A stretch of 6,630 nucleotides of DNA from Deltaproteobacteria bacterium. Its GTDB lineage: Bacteria; Desulfobacterota; B13-G15. The DNA is taken from assembly GCA_003646705.1 (NCBI GenBank), contig QMLK01000052.1, forward strand, positions 1-6,630. The letters run 5' to 3'. A program made the translations under genes and the position numbers. This document shows, piece after piece, positions 5,560-6,630 of the stretch. Each line of letters opens with the position of its first letter. Within the stretch, counting starts at the first letter, position 1. The notes below the pieces were generated by a model. It was given only the letters and a program-made list of their open reading frames with translations, did no database searches and was not told where the DNA came from.

Positions 5560-5838
5560 ATGGAATGGAGGGGGTTTTTCGTCGTCTTTGGGGCCATCTT
5601 CTTGGCCGAGCTGGGTGATAAGACCCAACTGGCCACCCTTCTCTTCTCCATAGAACAACGAATCCCCAGGCCGATGGTCTTCTTGGGGGCTGCCTCAGCC
5701 CTTGTAGGGACCACGGCTTTGGCGGTCCTCCTCGGTGGGTGGATGGGTCGTTTCCTGCCTCCGAAGGTCCTGAGGTGGGCGGCTGGCTTGGGCTTTCTGA
5801 TGGTGGGCCTCTGGATATTGTTCGGGGAAAGAGGCTGA
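5560..5838 (+). CDS. Half-size Gdt1/TMEM165 (UPF0016) family cation transporter
   Basis: A 92-aa membrane protein with about three helices (5-30, 38-60, 70-88). The first carries the family motif E17-L-G-D-K-T-Q23, whose acidic residues bind the transported cation. Characterised members export Mn2+ or exchange Ca2+ and Mn2+ for protons. Eukaryotic and some bacterial forms hold two such repeats in one chain, while this is a single repeat, so it must pair with itself or with another half-size protein. No second copy is in this window. There is no Shine-Dalgarno before ATG 5560; the upstream sequence is T-rich and holds a promoter candidate, so translation may start from a leaderless message. 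A PAP2 gene follows after 9 bases and is probably cotranscribed. Substrate is not decidable from sequence. Confidence 0.9.
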   Translation: MEWRGFFVVFGAIFLAELGDKTQLATLLFSIEQRIPRPMVFLGAASALVGTTALAVLLGGWMGRFLPPKVLRWAAGLGFLMVGLWILFGERG

Positions 5839-5847
5839 AGGGTATAT

Positions 5848-6396
5848 ATGGCCCTGGATCTTTTCTTACTGCGGGTCCTGAACGTCTGGTGTGCCAACGC
5901 CTTCTTCGATCAGGTCATTCCGCTCTTCTCCAAGTTGAGCTATTGGAGGCTGCCCCTCCTCCTGTTGGGAGCTCTCATCGTCTTGAAGGAGCGGAGGCGG
6001 GGGCTCCTCATCCTCTTGGGGCTCTCCGTGTCCCTTTTGATGAGTGAAGGCCTGAGTTCCTCCCTCTTGAAACCCCTGTTCGACCGGACCCGTCCCTGTC
6101 ACGTCCACGATTGGGTGAGGCTCTTGAGCACCTTCTGTCCCCGATCCCCCTCCTTCACGTCCTCCCATGCGGCCAACATCTTTGCCGCTGCCTTTTTCCT
6201 CTCCTTTTTCTTCCCGCGGCTTCGTTACCTCCTCCTGGCGGTGGCCCTCTTGGTGGGCTTTTCCCGCATCTACATCGGGGTCCACTATCCCTCGGACGTC
6301 CTCGGCGGGGCCCTTCTGGGGGTGGGATGTGCCTCATTGGTCTTTGTCCTGTGGAGGAGGTTGATGGAGAAGCTCGGCCTCCACAGCCCTTCCTGA
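5848..6396 (+). CDS. PAP2-family membrane lipid phosphatase
   Basis: A 182-aa integral membrane phosphatase with about five to six helices (15-30, 34-47, 52-74, 108-122, 126-140, 150-170). All three PAP2 motifs are present: K75-x6-R82-P83, then S105-S106-H107 in the place of the usual PSGH, and S139-R140-x5-H146-x3-D150. H146 is the expected nucleophile, H107 the general acid, and K75, R82 and R140 bind phosphate. Members remove phosphate from lipids such as undecaprenyl pyrophosphate, phosphatidylglycerol phosphate or lipid A on the outer face of the inner membrane; the substrate here cannot be chosen. Small cysteines C84 and C97 flank the loop before motif 2 and could form a disulfide in the periplasm. 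ATG 5848 lies 9 bases after the Gdt1 stop with only a weak GAAGGG upstream. The GlcD-like gene starts 11 bases after its stop. Confidence 0.92.
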   Translation: MALDLFLLRVLNVWCANAFFDQVIPLFSKLSYWRLPLLLLGALIVLKERRRGLLILLGLSVSLLMSEGLSSSLLKPLFDRTRPCHVHDWVRLLSTFCPRSPSFTSSHAANIFAAAFFLSFFFPRLRYLLLAVALLVGFSRIYIGVHYPSDVLGGALLGVGCASLVFVLWRRLMEKLGLHSPS

Positions 6397-6407
6397 GGGT
6401 GTAGGGG

Positions 6408-6630
6408 ATGCTCTCCAGGGACGTCGTGAAGGAGATAGAGAGGGTCGTGGGGCCGGAGGACCTCCTGGAGGACTCCGAAGACAGAGCTTGCTACAGCTAC
6501 GACGCCAATACCTCGGGAGAGGCCCCTTCAGTGGTGGCCTTCCCCGAGAGCGCAGAGGAGGTGTCCCGAATCCTGCGGTTGGCCAACGAACATCTGTTCC
6601 CCGTCTTTCCCAGGGGGGCGGGGACGGGGA
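6408..6630 (+). CDS. GlcD-type FAD-binding oxidase, N-terminal 74 residues (cut by window edge)
   Basis: The visible part matches the start of the FAD_binding_4 oxidases that include glycolate oxidase subunit GlcD and D-lactate dehydrogenases. A leading helix MLSRDVVKEIERVVG (1-15) is followed by ACYSYDAN (27-34), PSVVAFPESAEEVSRILRLAN (40-60) and the flavin-binding loop PRGAGTG (68-74), where the window ends. These enzymes oxidise 2-hydroxy acids and pass electrons to a partner iron-sulfur subunit or to quinone. Which acid is used cannot be told from this part. ATG 6408 is used because the only other in-frame start nearby (GTG 6399) is followed at once by a stop; AGGGTG at 6396-6401 is a modest Shine-Dalgarno. 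The gene lies 11 bases after the PAP2 stop and may extend that operon. Confidence 0.88.
   Translation, partial: MLSRDVVKEIERVVGPEDLLEDSEDRACYSYDANTSGEAPSVVAFPESAEEVSRILRLANEHLFPVFPRGAGTG

Overview
The window carries eleven protein genes, of which the two at the edges are cut. It looks like ordinary chromosome from a Gram-negative bacterium. GC content is high by eye. Genes are tightly packed, with short gaps or overlaps and several GTG or TTG starts, and arginine is written very often as AGG. The diderm assignment rests on a lipoprotein with a CsgG-like secretion domain. The AGG-rich codon use and the family mix suggest, as inference only, a Desulfobacterota-like lineage, possibly thermophilic. 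I see no tRNA, rRNA, CRISPR array, insertion sequence, phage gene or attachment site.

Left part (1-1607, minus strand): a ClC-type chloride channel/transporter runs off the left edge. Upstream of it on the same strand is a four-helix membrane protein of the YvlD / phage_holin_4_2 family. The 130-base divergent region (1608-1739) holds a plausible sigma70-type promoter in each direction. A perfect 16-base palindrome overlaps the -35 box of the minus-strand promoter.

Middle (1740-4963, plus strand): an unrecognised secreted protein of 133 aa sits 15 bases upstream of a CsgG-like outer-membrane lipoprotein that ends in a bacterial SH3 domain. This pair ends in a strong intrinsic terminator (3220-3254). 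Next comes era, the ribosome-assembly GTPase, overlapping by ATGA with a short RodZ-like membrane protein. The era/rodZ pair meets the nfu gene head-on, and the rodZ and nfu coding regions overlap by 44 bases.

Right part (4920-6630): on the minus strand a small acidic zinc-ribbon protein and an Nfu iron-sulfur carrier form a two-gene unit. Diverging from them on the plus strand are a half-size Gdt1/TMEM165 cation transporter, a PAP2 phosphatase and the first 74 residues of a GlcD-type FAD oxidase. The Gdt1 gene has no Shine-Dalgarno and its likely -10 box lies 7 bases before the ATG, so its message may be leaderless.

Most genes serve the cell envelope or core housekeeping. No complete undescribed system is evident. 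The most interesting candidates are the secreted-protein/CsgG-SH3 pair, the channel-like substitution in the ClC protein, and a tryptophan in the Era switch I motif where arginine is normal.
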